From Erythrobacter sp. (GTDB lineage: Bacteria > Pseudomonadota > Alphaproteobacteria > Sphingomonadales > Sphingomonadaceae): 64,000 nt of DNA. The stretch is taken from positions 1 to 64,000 of the forward strand of contig JAHEAV010000007.1 of assembly GCA_024642565.1 (NCBI GenBank), written 5' to 3'. The notes beneath the pieces are model-generated. The model was not told the origin of the DNA. It worked only from the letters and a program-made list of their open reading frames with translations, and searched no databases. Each line of letters starts with the position of its first letter. The first letter of the stretch is position 1. Shown piece after piece: positions 26,265-34,121 of the stretch. The translations under genes and the position numbers were made by a program.

Positions 26265-27770
26265 TCAATCATAACTGCTGTTGTAATCGCCTTCGGCCAG
26301 ATCGCTGAACTTGGTGATTCGGGGTTCGAATTTCAGCCGGACCTTGCCTGTCGCACCGTGGCGCTGTTTGGCAACAATCAGTTCCGCCAGACCATAAACC
26401 CGCTCCATCTCCGCCATCCAGGCCGCATGGGCTTCGTGGGTTTTGGTATCGTCGCTTTCCACCGGGCGTTTTGGTTCGCGGCTGGCAACGTAATAATCTT
26501 CGCGAAACACGAACCAGACCATGTCCGCATCCTGTTCAATCGAGCCGGATTCGCGCAAGTCGGATAGCATCGGGCGCTTGTCATCGCGTTGTTCGACTGC
26601 CCGGCTAAGCTGGGACAGTGCGATCACCGGCACTTCGATTTCCTTGGCCAGTGTCTTCAAGCCGCGGCTGATTTCCGAAATCTCGTTCACCCGATTGTCA
26701 TTTGCGCGGCCCGATCCTTGCAGCAGCTGGAGGTAATCAACCACGATCAAGCCAATGTTGTGCTTGCGCTTCAGCCGCCGCGCACGGGTACGCAAGGCCG
26801 CAATTGTCAGCGCCGGTGTATCGTCAATATACAGCGGCAGTTCCGCCAATCGCTGGCTGGCAAAGCTCAATTGCTGGAAATCTTCGCGGCTGATCTTGCC
26901 CATGCGCAGGGCTTCGGAAGAAATGCCTGCCTGTTCGGAAAGGATACGTGTGGCCAGCTGGTCGGCACTCATTTCCAGACTGAAAAAGGCGACACCGGCA
27001 CCAACAGATTCGGTGATCCCATCGCGTTGATCGCGGAGCAGCCGGTCCGCGCAATTGAACGCAATATTGGTAACGAGCGAGGTTTTGCCCATGCCCGGTC
27101 TTCCGGCCAGGATGATAAGGTCCGAATTATGAAGCCCGCCGATTTTTTCGTTGATCGAAGTTAGTCCGGTGGTTTTCCCGGAAATGTGGCCGCCCGAATT
27201 GATCGCCATTTCGATCATGCCCAGCGCTTTGTGCGTGGCCATGCCGAAGCTGGCGGCCTCGTTTTGGCTGGAGGCCCCTTCCGCAACCTTGAACAGGGCG
27301 GCTTCGGCTTCCTCCACCTGTTTCATCGGTGCAACCGAATCCGAAGTATCGAGCGCGCCTTCAACCAGATTGCGACCGACGCTGACCAGTTCACGCAGCA
27401 GCGCCAGATCATAAATCTGTTCGGCCAGCTCGCGCGGGGCGAGCAAGCCCTGACCATCGGCGGTCAGTCGGGCAAGATAGGTTATTCCGCCCAGTTCCCG
27501 AAGCGCCTCATCCGCTTCGAAATAGGGTTTGAGCGTAACCGGTGTGACGACAGCGCTGCGGTCGAGAAGGGTCAGGATTCGTTCGAATACCCGTTGGTGT
27601 ACCGGTTCGAAGAAATGTTCGGGCCGAATCGGGCTGGGCAGTTCTTCCAGCACCCGATTATCGATGAGAACGGCACCCAGAAACGCCGCTTCTGCCTCGA
27701 TATTGGCGGGCAGAGCGCGGATTTTGGGAGATTCGGTGTCGGGCCTGGATAGAAGTTCTTGGGTTGCCAT
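26265..27770 (-). CDS. dnaB: Replicative DNA helicase
   Basis: A 501-aa hexameric helicase that unwinds DNA 5'-3' at the fork and recruits primase. The N-terminal domain begins near RALPANIEAEAAFLGAVLID; the RecA-like domain has Walker A GRPGMGKTS, FSLEMSADQL, VVDYLQLLQG (Walker B) and ALSQLSRAVEQRDDKRP. The ATG at 27770 fits the family; the track start at 27899 runs into the divergent UPF0262 gene. A near-consensus DnaA box, TGTGGATAG, lies at 27829-27837 in the divergent promoter region. Confidence 0.98.
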   Translation of the reverse strand: MATQELLSRPDTESPKIRALPANIEAEAAFLGAVLIDNRVLEELPSPIRPEHFFEPVHQRVFERILTLLDRSAVVTPVTLKPYFEADEALRELGGITYLARLTADGQGLLAPRELAEQIYDLALLRELVSVGRNLVEGALDTSDSVAPMKQVEEAEAALFKVAEGASSQNEAASFGMATHKALGMIEMAINSGGHISGKTTGLTSINEKIGGLHNSDLIILAGRPGMGKTSLVTNIAFNCADRLLRDQRDGITESVGAGVAFFSLEMSADQLATRILSEQAGISSEALRMGKISREDFQQLSFASQRLAELPLYIDDTPALTIAALRTRARRLKRKHNIGLIVVDYLQLLQGSGRANDNRVNEISEISRGLKTLAKEIEVPVIALSQLSRAVEQRDDKRPMLSDLRESGSIEQDADMVWFVFREDYYVASREPKRPVESDDTKTHEAHAAWMAEMERVYGLAELIVAKQRHGATGKVRLKFEPRITKFSDLAEGDYNSSYD

Positions 27771-27897
27771 GGGCTCGCTTTGCGCGCGAAATAGGCGTGA
27801 GCGCAAGTGCCAGATGGACGCACATGGCTGTGGATAGTGGGGATGATATCGGAAAGTCTTGCACCGCCCCCTTCGCATCTGCGAAAGCAGCTTTTCC

Positions 27898-28380
27898 ATG
27901 TCCGATTATCGTATCTCCCATATTGCGCTCGATGAAGACACAATCTTGTGGCGCAATGCCGATGTCGAACAGGAACGGCGCGTAGCGATCTTTGATCTGA
28001 TCGATGAAAACACCTTCAAGCCACTGCGCGCGGTTTCAGCCGGGCACGGCGGCCCTTACCGTCTGCAATTGGCGGTGCGGGATGGGCGATTGTCGCTCGA
28101 AATCCGGGACGAAGCGGGGCTTGAGCTGGAAACGTTGATCCTGGGCCTGGCGCGCTTCCGGCGCCCGATTCGCGACTATTTTGCAATTTGTGACAGCTAT
28201 TATCAGGCGATTCGCAAGGCGACTGCTGCCGAGATCGAAACAATCGATATGGCCCGGCGGGGCATTCATAATAATGCTGCCGAAATGTTGCTCGAAAGGT
28301 TGGAGGGCAAAGTTGAAACCGACTTTGCAACCGCCCGGCGGCTGTTCACGCTGATCTGCGTACTTCACATCAAGGGCTGA
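27898..28380 (+). CDS. UPF0262 family protein
   Basis: A 160-aa cytosolic protein matching the alphaproteobacterial UPF0262 family in length and in segments such as RISHIALDEDTILWRNADVE, ERRVAIFDLIDEN and YRLQLAVRDGRL. The C-terminal half is helical, with ETIDMARRGIHNNAAEMLLE. Its function is unknown. It is divergent from dnaB, as a shared 127-bp promoter region. The start at 27898 is chosen because the family begins close to DYRI; the track start adds an unrelated stretch. The GH25-like gene begins 3 bp after its stop, so the two are probably one transcript. Confidence 0.85.
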   Translation: MSDYRISHIALDEDTILWRNADVEQERRVAIFDLIDENTFKPLRAVSAGHGGPYRLQLAVRDGRLSLEIRDEAGLELETLILGLARFRRPIRDYFAICDSYYQAIRKATAAEIETIDMARRGIHNNAAEMLLERLEGKVETDFATARRLFTLICVLHIKG

Positions 28381-28383
28381 AAG

Positions 28384-29091
28384 GTGAAGAAATTGGCACG
28401 CAGGAAAAAGGCATCATGGGGCCTGCGCGTTGCAGGCGCGCTGGCTCTTATGGCGATCATGGCGGGTGGCTGGCTGTGGTGGGATGTGATCCACTGGACT
28501 CCGGATGAGGCCACCTTTCCAGACCAAGGTGTGCTGGTTGGCGCGGAAGGGGGGACCGTTGATTTTCGGGCCGTTCGTGCGCTGGGCGGCAGTTTCGCCT
28601 ATCTTGAGGCGAGCAACGGGGCAGGCCATCAGGATCTGCGCTTTTCACGAAATCTTGCCGCAGCCCGCGCTGCCCGGCTGCTGGTGGGCGCATTGCACCG
28701 CTTCAACCCCTGCGAAATGGCCGACGGGCAATCGGCCAATTTCACCCGTCTTGTACCCCGTGATACCAGTTTGCTTCCCCCGGTGATTGCCTTGTCGCAA
28801 ACCGCCGATGGATGTGACGAACGGGTGAGCGATGCTGCGGTTGAAAGCGAGCTCATGACACTGATCAACCAGATCGAGAATCACGCGGGCAAAGCGGTGA
28901 TCCTCAAGATCGATCCGGAGTTCGAAGCGCGCTACCATCTCGCGGGGCAGATCGAACGCAATCTCTGGGTGGCCCGCACGCGGTGGCAGCCGGACTATGC
29001 CGGACGCCCTTGGCTGCTGTGGACTGCCAATGAAGCGCTGCGCAGCGAAGCGAGTGCGACTCCGGTGCATTGGGTGGTGGTTCAGCCTTGA
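28384..29091 (+). CDS. GH25 lysozyme-like protein with degenerate active site
   Basis: A 235-aa protein with an N-terminal membrane anchor (GALALMAIMAGGWLWWDV). The rest aligns by eye with GH25 muramidases: QGVLVGAEGGTVDF for the usual QGIDVSxHQGxIDW, FAYLEASNG for FAYIKATEG, and VGALHRFNPC. However, the expected acids are missing: D is L in GVLV, E is N in EASNG, and the later DxE reads ALSQ. It is therefore probably not an active lysozyme but may bind peptidoglycan. It starts with GTG at 28384, 3 bp after the UPF0262 stop. Confidence 0.7.
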   Translation: MKKLARRKKASWGLRVAGALALMAIMAGGWLWWDVIHWTPDEATFPDQGVLVGAEGGTVDFRAVRALGGSFAYLEASNGAGHQDLRFSRNLAAARAARLLVGALHRFNPCEMADGQSANFTRLVPRDTSLLPPVIALSQTADGCDERVSDAAVESELMTLINQIENHAGKAVILKIDPEFEARYHLAGQIERNLWVARTRWQPDYAGRPWLLWTANEALRSEASATPVHWVVVQP

Positions 29092-29190
29092 ATGCGCAGT
29101 GCGGCCAATCTACCGCGGTTGGTGTTGACCGTATTGGGGACAGGTTCAGGTCATTTGGGATGACTTTGTCCAACAGGAGTGGTTTTTTGT

Positions 29191-29604
29191 ATGGATAGCC
29201 AGCCCGAAGCAGATCTTATCGCTGCCGCCCGTGCTGCTGCGGGGCATTCCTATTCCCCATATTCCCATTTTGCGGTGGGTGCGGCCCTGCTTTTCGCAGA
29301 TGGACGGGTGATTACCGGAACCAATGTCGAGAACGCCAGCTATGGGCTTGCCCTTTGCGCAGAAACCGTGGCCGTCGCAAAAGCCATGGCCGATGGCGTG
29401 CGGGGCGGTTTGGAAGCGATTGCCGTTACGGGGCCGGGAACGGAACCGATCACGCCATGCGGGCGCTGCCGGCAGGTGCTCAATGAACTTGCCCAATTGG
29501 GCGGAACCGATCCGGTAGTGTTGTGCGTGGGTCCGGATGAGGTGAAGCGTACCCGCTTGTCAGCACTGCTTCCGGACGCCTTTGGACCGGCTAGCCTTGG
29601 ATAG
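29191..29604 (+). CDS. cdd: Cytidine deaminase
   Basis: A 137-aa tetramer-type cytidine/deoxycytidine deaminase of pyrimidine salvage. The zinc site is complete: NVENASYGLALCAETVAVAKA gives the Cys and the catalytic Glu, and PCGRCRQVL gives the other two cysteines. SHFAVGAAL near the N-terminus binds substrate. The ATG at 29191 has AACAGGAGTGG upstream; the track start 12 bp earlier lacks spacing. The M14 peptidase gene converges 24 bp beyond its stop. Confidence 0.96.
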   Translation: MDSQPEADLIAAARAAAGHSYSPYSHFAVGAALLFADGRVITGTNVENASYGLALCAETVAVAKAMADGVRGGLEAIAVTGPGTEPITPCGRCRQVLNELAQLGGTDPVVLCVGPDEVKRTRLSALLPDAFGPASLG

Positions 29605-29628
29605 CCGAAATACCGGATTGCCTGCCGC

Positions 29629-30765
29629 TTAGGATTCTTGCTCCAGCCACTCGACCAAGGCAGCCAGACATTCCCGGCCGAGCAGCTTGCAGCGCTCCGG
29701 GCTCCAGCCTTGCTCGGGATCGGGCAGATCGCGGTTGTCCTTGAAGGGCATTTCCAGTGTCATCGCAGTACAATTAAAGCGTTCGGCCAGCTGGTTGGTG
29801 CTCATCGACAGATTCGCTGTCCCCGCTTTGGCCTTGGGATAGCCCAGCTCGACCTGGAAATCCGGAGTCCGCCGGGCAAGGATTGCCTGATAGCGGTCAT
29901 AACCGGCTTGCAAGCTCTCGCTCCACGATGGAATTCCGTGAAAGCCAGCCAGGAAAACCGCCGGGATCGCCTCGTCGCCATGCACATCGATGGCAAAGTC
30001 AACGCCGGTTTGGTCCATCGCCTTGCGGATGCAGAGCACTTCCGGCGATTTTTCCGCCGTTGGATTGCTCCATTCCCGGTTGAGGTTGGAGCCAACGGCA
30101 TTGGTCCGCAAATGGCCTCGGCGCGATCCGTCAGGATTGCAGTTGGGAACGATATGCAGGCTGCACTTCTGGCGCAGGCTGCGGCCCACCGGATCTGCCG
30201 GATCGGTAAGGCATTCGAGCGCCCCCTCCATCCACCATTCGGCCATACTTTCACCCGGATGCTGGCGGGCATAAAGCCAGACCTGCGTTTCGCCTTTGCC
30301 CATTTCCAGGCAGTCAATCGGCTGCCCGTCCAGCGTCGTGCCGAGCTTGCGATAGGATACGCCATCGCTAGCGGCGCATTCAGCAATGAGATCGTGATGC
30401 CGTTCCATCGAATAGGGCGCGAAATAGGCGAACCAGGCGATATCGCTTTGTCCGGTGTAACGGATTGTCAGGGTGCCATTTTCCTCGTTCTTGTCGAAGC
30501 TGGAAACGGCACGGCCCCAGTAGGTCCGGTCTTCCGAAACACAGGCATTATAATCCGGCCAGCCCCCGGGATAGGCGGAAGCGTTAAGATTGGTCAGCTT
30601 CAGGACCAGTTCGCGACCCGCAAACCCGCTGACGCGAAAATGAAACCACTGGTTGAAGTCGGACATATGATCCTTGCGGATCGCGAGTTTTGCCGACGAT
30701 CCGTCGATCGACAGCACCTCCACATTGCCGCTGTCGAAATTACAATCGATCTGGATATCGCTCAC
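29629..30765 (-). CDS. M14-family zinc carboxypeptidase (cytosolic CCP6-like)
   Basis: A 378-aa protein without signal peptide. The N-terminal beta domain (about 1-130) is followed by a carboxypeptidase domain with [17 protein letters not shown] (zinc His and Glu), [17 protein letters not shown] (third zinc His) and TLEMPFKDN carrying the catalytic Glu. This order and the N-terminal domain match the bacterial relatives of cytosolic carboxypeptidases (M14 subfamily D/CCP6). All metal and catalytic residues appear intact. It overlaps the DUF4136 lipoprotein gene upstream by 4 bp, so they share a transcript. Confidence 0.88.
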   Translation of the reverse strand: MSDIQIDCNFDSGNVEVLSIDGSSAKLAIRKDHMSDFNQWFHFRVSGFAGRELVLKLTNLNASAYPGGWPDYNACVSEDRTYWGRAVSSFDKNEENGTLTIRYTGQSDIAWFAYFAPYSMERHHDLIAECAASDGVSYRKLGTTLDGQPIDCLEMGKGETQVWLYARQHPGESMAEWWMEGALECLTDPADPVGRSLRQKCSLHIVPNCNPDGSRRGHLRTNAVGSNLNREWSNPTAEKSPEVLCIRKAMDQTGVDFAIDVHGDEAIPAVFLAGFHGIPSWSESLQAGYDRYQAILARRTPDFQVELGYPKAKAGTANLSMSTNQLAERFNCTAMTLEMPFKDNRDLPDPEQGWSPERCKLLGRECLAALVEWLEQES

Positions 30766-31391
30766 TTTGTTTTGACTTTCACTTCTATGGTTTCGCCATT
30801 GTTGCCTGGAAATTCACGAAACAATGCGCCGGCCATGGTGCTGGCGTTGGCCTCTCTAATGGCGAGCGGTGAATCAATACCTACCGAAAAACCGGCGCGG
30901 CCTTCCCACAGTACTGCTGTGCTGGCAACTTCACGGATGCTGACCGCCAACTGCGTTGCGACCAACTGGCTCGGCTTGTTGCCGCCCAGATTGATGCCGA
31001 TTCCCAGACCGACACCGCCGCCTGAACGATAACCGCCGGTCCCGCCGCCAATACCGGCCCCGACTGAGACCGGGCTGCGTTTCGGTGCCGGTTCGGATAC
31101 TTCGCGTTCAAGACTGACCTGAGCGATCTGCGCAGCGTCCCGCCGCGCCACTTCGCGGTAGCCCAGCTTGGCCAGTTCGCGCGCGACGGCAGCCTTGTAT
31201 GGCGCCAGTTCGAGGGAGCCGGTGTCCTGCCCAGGTGCATCTTCGATAAAGATCGTAGTCTGGCCGAGCTGCGCGGCGCGGGCCGACTGGTGAAAGCGGG
31301 TCACTTCAACCGGACCGACCGGTGTGGTGGCACAGGCAGACAATGCCGCGGCACCAAGCGCCAGCAGGACCATTCGAGAAACTTTCTTCAT
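30762..31391 (-). CDS. DUF4136 lipoprotein
   Basis: A 209-aa lipoprotein with lipobox LSAC (residue about 20) after a charged start and hydrophobic core. The DUF4136 body begins [21 protein letters not shown], has a Gly-rich middle ([20 protein letters not shown]) and ends [16 protein letters not shown]. The start at 31391 follows GAGAGGAAAAGCG. The last segment closely matches that of the second DUF4136 protein here (59893-60594), so they are paralogues. The role is unknown; the family is anchored in the outer or inner membrane of many Gram-negatives. Confidence 0.85.
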   Translation of the reverse strand: MKKVSRMVLLALGAAALSACATTPVGPVEVTRFHQSARAAQLGQTTIFIEDAPGQDTGSLELAPYKAAVARELAKLGYREVARRDAAQIAQVSLEREVSEPAPKRSPVSVGAGIGGGTGGYRSGGGVGLGIGINLGGNKPSQLVATQLAVSIREVASTAVLWEGRAGFSVGIDSPLAIREANASTMAGALFREFPGNNGETIEVKVKTK

Positions 31392-31527
31392 CGCTTTTCC
31401 TCTCGGCACAATTCGCTGTGCCCGCTTTATCGCCACGCCCACCTAGCCAAGCCTCGCATCAGGCGCCAGATAAGGCATTGCGCCTGCGTTAACTTTAATG
31501 TCGAACCTAGCAATTAAATAGGCGGAA

Positions 31528-32541
31528 ATGGAAAGCAGCAACAAGGTCCCTGTTCTGGTCACCGGCGGTGCCGGTTATATTGGCAGCCATGCGGTGCTCG
31601 CCCTGCGCGATGCCGGATGGCCGGTTGCCGTGGTGGATAATCTTTCCACTGGCTTCCGCTTTGCCATTCCCGATGGCGTACCGTTTTATGAGGGCGATAT
31701 CGAGGACGGCACGCTTCTGGAGCGGATATTCGCCGAACAGAATATCGGTGCGATCATGCATTTCGCAGGTTCGATCGTCGTACCCGAATCGGTCGAAAAT
31801 CCGCTAAAATATTATCACAACAACACGGTGAAGAGCCGTGCATTGATCGAATCGGCGGTGGCGGCAAGTGTACCGCATTTCATTTTCAGCTCGACTGCGG
31901 CAACGTATGGTTTGCCTGAAGTATCACCAGTTACCGAAGACAGCCTGCAGGCACCGATCAATCCCTATGGCTGGTCGAAATTGATGACCGAGCAAATGCT
32001 GAAGGATGTGGCAGCGGTCCACCCGATAAGCTTCTGCGCTTTGCGCTATTTCAATGTTGCCGGGGCCGACCCACAGGCGCGGAGCGGGCAATCGACGGCG
32101 GGGGCCACCCATTTGATCAAGGTCGCGGTCGAAGCCGCTTTGGGCAAAAGGGATAAGGTTGCGGTCTTCGGTACCGATTACGACACGGCTGACGGAACCG
32201 GGGTGCGTGATTATATCCATGTCTCCGATCTCGCGGCGGCCCATGTGCTGGCGCTCGAAGCGCTCATTTGCGAACCCCGGCGTTCGCTCACGATGAATTG
32301 CGGTTATGGCCGCGGCTTCTCTGTGCTGGAGGTGCTTGATGCTGTTGATCGGGTAACCAATCGCAAGCTTGAGCGCGAATTGCAGCCGCGCCGCGCAGGC
32401 GATCCGGCTTCGCTGATTTCGGATCCTGCGCGAATTCGCAGCACCCTGCCGTGGCAGCCACAGCATGCTGATCTGGACGAAATCATTGCCCATGCTTTGC
32501 AATGGGAGCGCAAGCTGTCTGAAATTCGCGGAATCGGTTGA
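31528..32541 (+). CDS. galE: UDP-glucose 4-epimerase
   Basis: A 337-aa short-chain dehydrogenase-type epimerase interconverting UDP-glucose and UDP-galactose for surface polysaccharides. VTGGAGYIGSHAVLALRDAG is the NAD-binding motif; IFSSTAATYG and NPYGWSKLMTE supply the catalytic Ser/Thr and the YxxxK pair; RYFNVAGADP and GTGVRDYIHVSDLA are GalE signatures. The ATG at 31528 follows AGGCGGAA. Its last bases (GGTTGA) overlap the -35 element of the rpmJ promoter, and a terminator-like hairpin follows at 32583. Confidence 0.96.
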   Translation: MESSNKVPVLVTGGAGYIGSHAVLALRDAGWPVAVVDNLSTGFRFAIPDGVPFYEGDIEDGTLLERIFAEQNIGAIMHFAGSIVVPESVENPLKYYHNNTVKSRALIESAVAASVPHFIFSSTAATYGLPEVSPVTEDSLQAPINPYGWSKLMTEQMLKDVAAVHPISFCALRYFNVAGADPQARSGQSTAGATHLIKVAVEAALGKRDKVAVFGTDYDTADGTGVRDYIHVSDLAAAHVLALEALICEPRRSLTMNCGYGRGFSVLEVLDAVDRVTNRKLERELQPRRAGDPASLISDPARIRSTLPWQPQHADLDEIIAHALQWERKLSEIRGIG

Positions 32542-32566
32542 CTTGGGCCACCTGCGCCCTTATCGG
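32538..32566 (+). promoter_or_regulatory. Promoter of rpmJ overlapping the galE stop
   Basis: TTGACT at 32538-32543 and TATCGG at 32561-32566 with 17 bp between (or TTATCG with 16). The 10-mer TTGACTTGGG is identical to that in front of rpmH at 38036. Transcription would begin near 32573, just before the hairpin at 32583. Confidence 0.5.
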
Positions 32567-32582
32567 CGCGGCTAGAAATTCC

Positions 32583-32616
32583 GGCATCGGAGTAGATCTC
32601 CGGTGCCACTTTTTTT
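32583..32616 (+). terminator. Terminator-like hairpin in the rpmJ leader
   Basis: GGCATCGGAG and CTCCGGTGCC form a 10-bp stem (one T-G wobble) with loop TAGAT, followed by ACTTTTTTT. Only 12 nt separate the U-run from the rpmJ ATG, and they hold the ribosome site. It could end galE transcripts and also act as an attenuator for rpmJ. Confidence 0.8.
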
Positions 32617-32628
32617 GGAAATAGAACC

Positions 32629-32754
32629 ATGAAGATCCGCAACAGCCTCAAGTCGCTGAAGAGCCGCCACCGCGATTGCCGCGTGATTCGCCGTCGTGGT
32701 CGCACCTATGTGATTAACAAGACCAACCGCCGCTTCAAGGCACGCCAAGGCTGA
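32629..32754 (+). CDS. rpmJ: 50S ribosomal protein L36 (zinc-free type)
   Basis: Too short for the ORF track. ATG at 32629 to TGA at 32752-32754 gives 41 aa beginning [14 protein letters not shown] and ending FKARQG, a clear L36. Only one Cys is present (in HRDCRV), so this is the cysteine-poor C- form (YkgO type), which does not bind zinc, rather than the C+ form with three Cys and one His. Such forms are often favoured under zinc limitation in bacteria that have both; whether a second copy exists cannot be seen here. The ribosome site is TTTGGAAATAG, directly after the leader hairpin. Confidence 0.95.
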   Translation: MKIRNSLKSLKSRHRDCRVIRRRGRTYVINKTNRRFKARQG

Positions 32755-32802
32755 TTTCGGCTTTGGCTGATCCGGCTTTTGCGGGATCAGGATTGGAAAT
32801 TC

Positions 32803-32840
32803 GGCCCGCCTCCTGAACGGAGTGCGGGCCGTTTCCGTTT
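32803..32840 (+). terminator. Terminator downstream of rpmJ
   Basis: GGCCCGC-CTCC pairs with GGAG-T-GCGGGCC (11 bp, one bulge), loop TGAAC, followed by the broken U-run GTTTCCGTTT. It sits 48 bp after the rpmJ stop and just before the HAD gene. Confidence 0.55.
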
Positions 32841-32856
32841 GGTAAGGGGCGTGGGC

Positions 32857-33471
32857 ATGGGAAAACCGATAAAGGCGGTAGTGTTCGATGTCGGTCGAGT
32901 GATCGTCCAGTGGGACCTGCGCAGCCTCTTCGCCAAGCTGATTCGTGATCAGGCCGAGCTTGACTGGTTTTTAGCCAATGTCGTTACCGAAGAATGGCAT
33001 TTCCAGCATGACGCCGGACGCCCGCTCGCGGAAATGGTGCCCGAACGCAAGGCGCAGTTCCCGCGCTATGCTCACCTTATCGATGCTTACGCGGAACGAT
33101 TTCTCGAATCGATACCCGGCCCGATACCGGGGACAGGGGAATTGATCCGGGCGCTTGACGCGGCCGGCCATCCGCTTTTTGCGATCACCAATTTCGGGGC
33201 CGATTTCTGGGCCATGTTCAGGCCCACCGAGCCGGTACTCGATTATTTCCGCGATATTGTGGTTTCAGGAAGCGAGCGCATGGCAAAGCCGGATACGGCG
33301 ATTTTCCGGCTGGCTGAATCGCGTTTTGGTTTCGCTGCGCCGGAAATGCTGTTCATTGACGATAGTGCAGCAAACATCGCGGCGGCAGAGGCCGATGGAT
33401 GGCAGGTCCACCATTTCCAGAATGCCGAAAACCTGGCGGCCGATCTGATCAAACGCGGGCTGCTGAATTGA
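32857..33471 (+). CDS. HAD-family hydrolase, YihX-like
   Basis: A 204-aa haloacid-dehalogenase-fold protein. Motif I is VFDVGRVIVQWD, with the nucleophile Asp but Gly at the +2 position, as in YihX-type sugar-phosphate phosphatases and dehalogenases. Motif II is FAITNFG, motif III Lys is in MAKPDTAIF and motif IV is FIDDSAANIAAA. Length suits HAD subfamily IA. The ATG at 32857 follows AAGGGGCGTGGGC. Substrate unknown. A strong terminator for the opposite strand follows its stop. Confidence 0.85.
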   Translation: MGKPIKAVVFDVGRVIVQWDLRSLFAKLIRDQAELDWFLANVVTEEWHFQHDAGRPLAEMVPERKAQFPRYAHLIDAYAERFLESIPGPIPGTGELIRALDAAGHPLFAITNFGADFWAMFRPTEPVLDYFRDIVVSGSERMAKPDTAIFRLAESRFGFAAPEMLFIDDSAANIAAAEADGWQVHHFQNAENLAADLIKRGLLN

Positions 33472-33475
33472 TCGA

Positions 33476-33518
33476 TAAATAAAGAAGCGGGCTCCCGGGT
33501 GATGCACCGGGAGCCCGC
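33476..33518 (-). terminator. Intrinsic terminator of the CC_3452-type gene
   Basis: A perfect 12-bp stem, GCGGGCTCCCGG / CCGGGAGCCCGC, with an 8-base loop. On the minus strand it is followed by TTCTTTATTTATC. It ends transcription of the gene at 33560-33916; the plus side lacks a U-run. Confidence 0.8.
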
Positions 33519-33559
33519 AAGTTCCACCCACCTGGAGGGGGAGGGGTGGGGGGACTGGA

Positions 33560-33916
33560 TTACTTGGTGTTGCAGGCAGCCAGTTTGTCGGCCTGCAGTT
33601 CTTCGCCATTGGCGGCGAATTTGGTAACTTCACCGAATTCGCGGGCCACGCGCTTGCACATGACTTCCGGGCGCGAACTGGCCTTACCGGCCAGGCATTC
33701 GGTTCCGCTGCACTGAAAGACAACGCCGCCAATGATGCTGCGCGCTTCGCTGGCGGGAGCCGCCAGTTCAACCGTGTAATACGGTACGGCGGTACGCGCT
33801 TCGACCGGGGCCGGGCTGATTGCTGCGCCAAAGGTGAGGCCGGTCCAGACCAGTGCCAGACCGATCGCGCTCAAATTGCGGGGGGTATTGCGGGGGAGGG
33901 GGAGGGAGAGAGTCAT
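33560..33916 (-). CDS. Small secreted CC_3452-family protein
   Basis: A 118-aa protein with a signal peptide (about residues 1-40, ending PAPVEA). The mature part VPYYTVELAAPASEARSIIG, GGVVFQCSGTECLAGKASSR and MCKRVAREFGEVTKF matches the short CC_3452-type family common in Caulobacterales and Sphingomonadales; four cysteines probably form two disulfides. Function unknown. The ATG at 33916 follows AAGGAAATGCAACG. The first codons are proline- and leucine-rich because the DNA there is a long G/C-skewed tract. Confidence 0.75.
   Translation of the reverse strand: MTLSLPLPRNTPRNLSAIGLALVWTGLTFGAAISPAPVEARTAVPYYTVELAAPASEARSIIGGVVFQCSGTECLAGKASSRPEVMCKRVAREFGEVTKFAANGEELQADKLAACNTK
33880..33906 (+). 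other. G-quadruplex-capable tract inside the start of the CC_3452-type gene
   Basis: Plus-strand runs of 6, 5, 5 and 3 G separated by loops of 6, 1 and 1 bases (GGGGGGTATTGCGGGGG then A-GGGGG-A-GGG). This meets the usual G4 rule. It overlaps codons 4-12 of the minus-strand gene, so the template strand is G-rich. Confidence 0.6.
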
Positions 33917-34044
33917 CGTTGCATTTCCTTGTTGTTCGTGCGGCCCGATTATCCCTTTGGACCACTTTCCGAATTAGCATTGGGAGCCAATTGAGTTTCG
34001 ATTGACAACCAGTTGCGAATCACTACCTAATGAATTAGATTGCA

Positions 34045-34065
34045 AGTTGCAACTAAAAACTTAGT
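34045..34065. promoter_or_regulatory. Overlapping dyads, possible HxlR operator
   Basis: A perfect 10-bp palindrome AGTTGCAACT (34045-34054) overlaps a second dyad ACTAA-AAAC-TTAGT (34052-34065). They lie between the divergent CC_3452-type and HxlR genes, 56 bp before the HxlR start. HxlR proteins bind such symmetric AT-rich sites as dimers. Confidence 0.45.
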
Positions 34066-34121
34066 TTGGGTTTTGTGACGAGCGAAAACCGAGCTAGACG
34101 TAACGGCGGAGAGAGATTCTG

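Noticed and set aside
26323-26330. GGTTCGAA resembling a tRNA T-loop
   Set aside because: Lies inside dnaB, and no acceptor, D or anticodon stems can be formed around it.
29638-31032. 464-aa plus-strand ORF
   Set aside because: Antisense to the M14 peptidase and DUF4136 genes, which have clear motifs; composition is that of a shadow frame.
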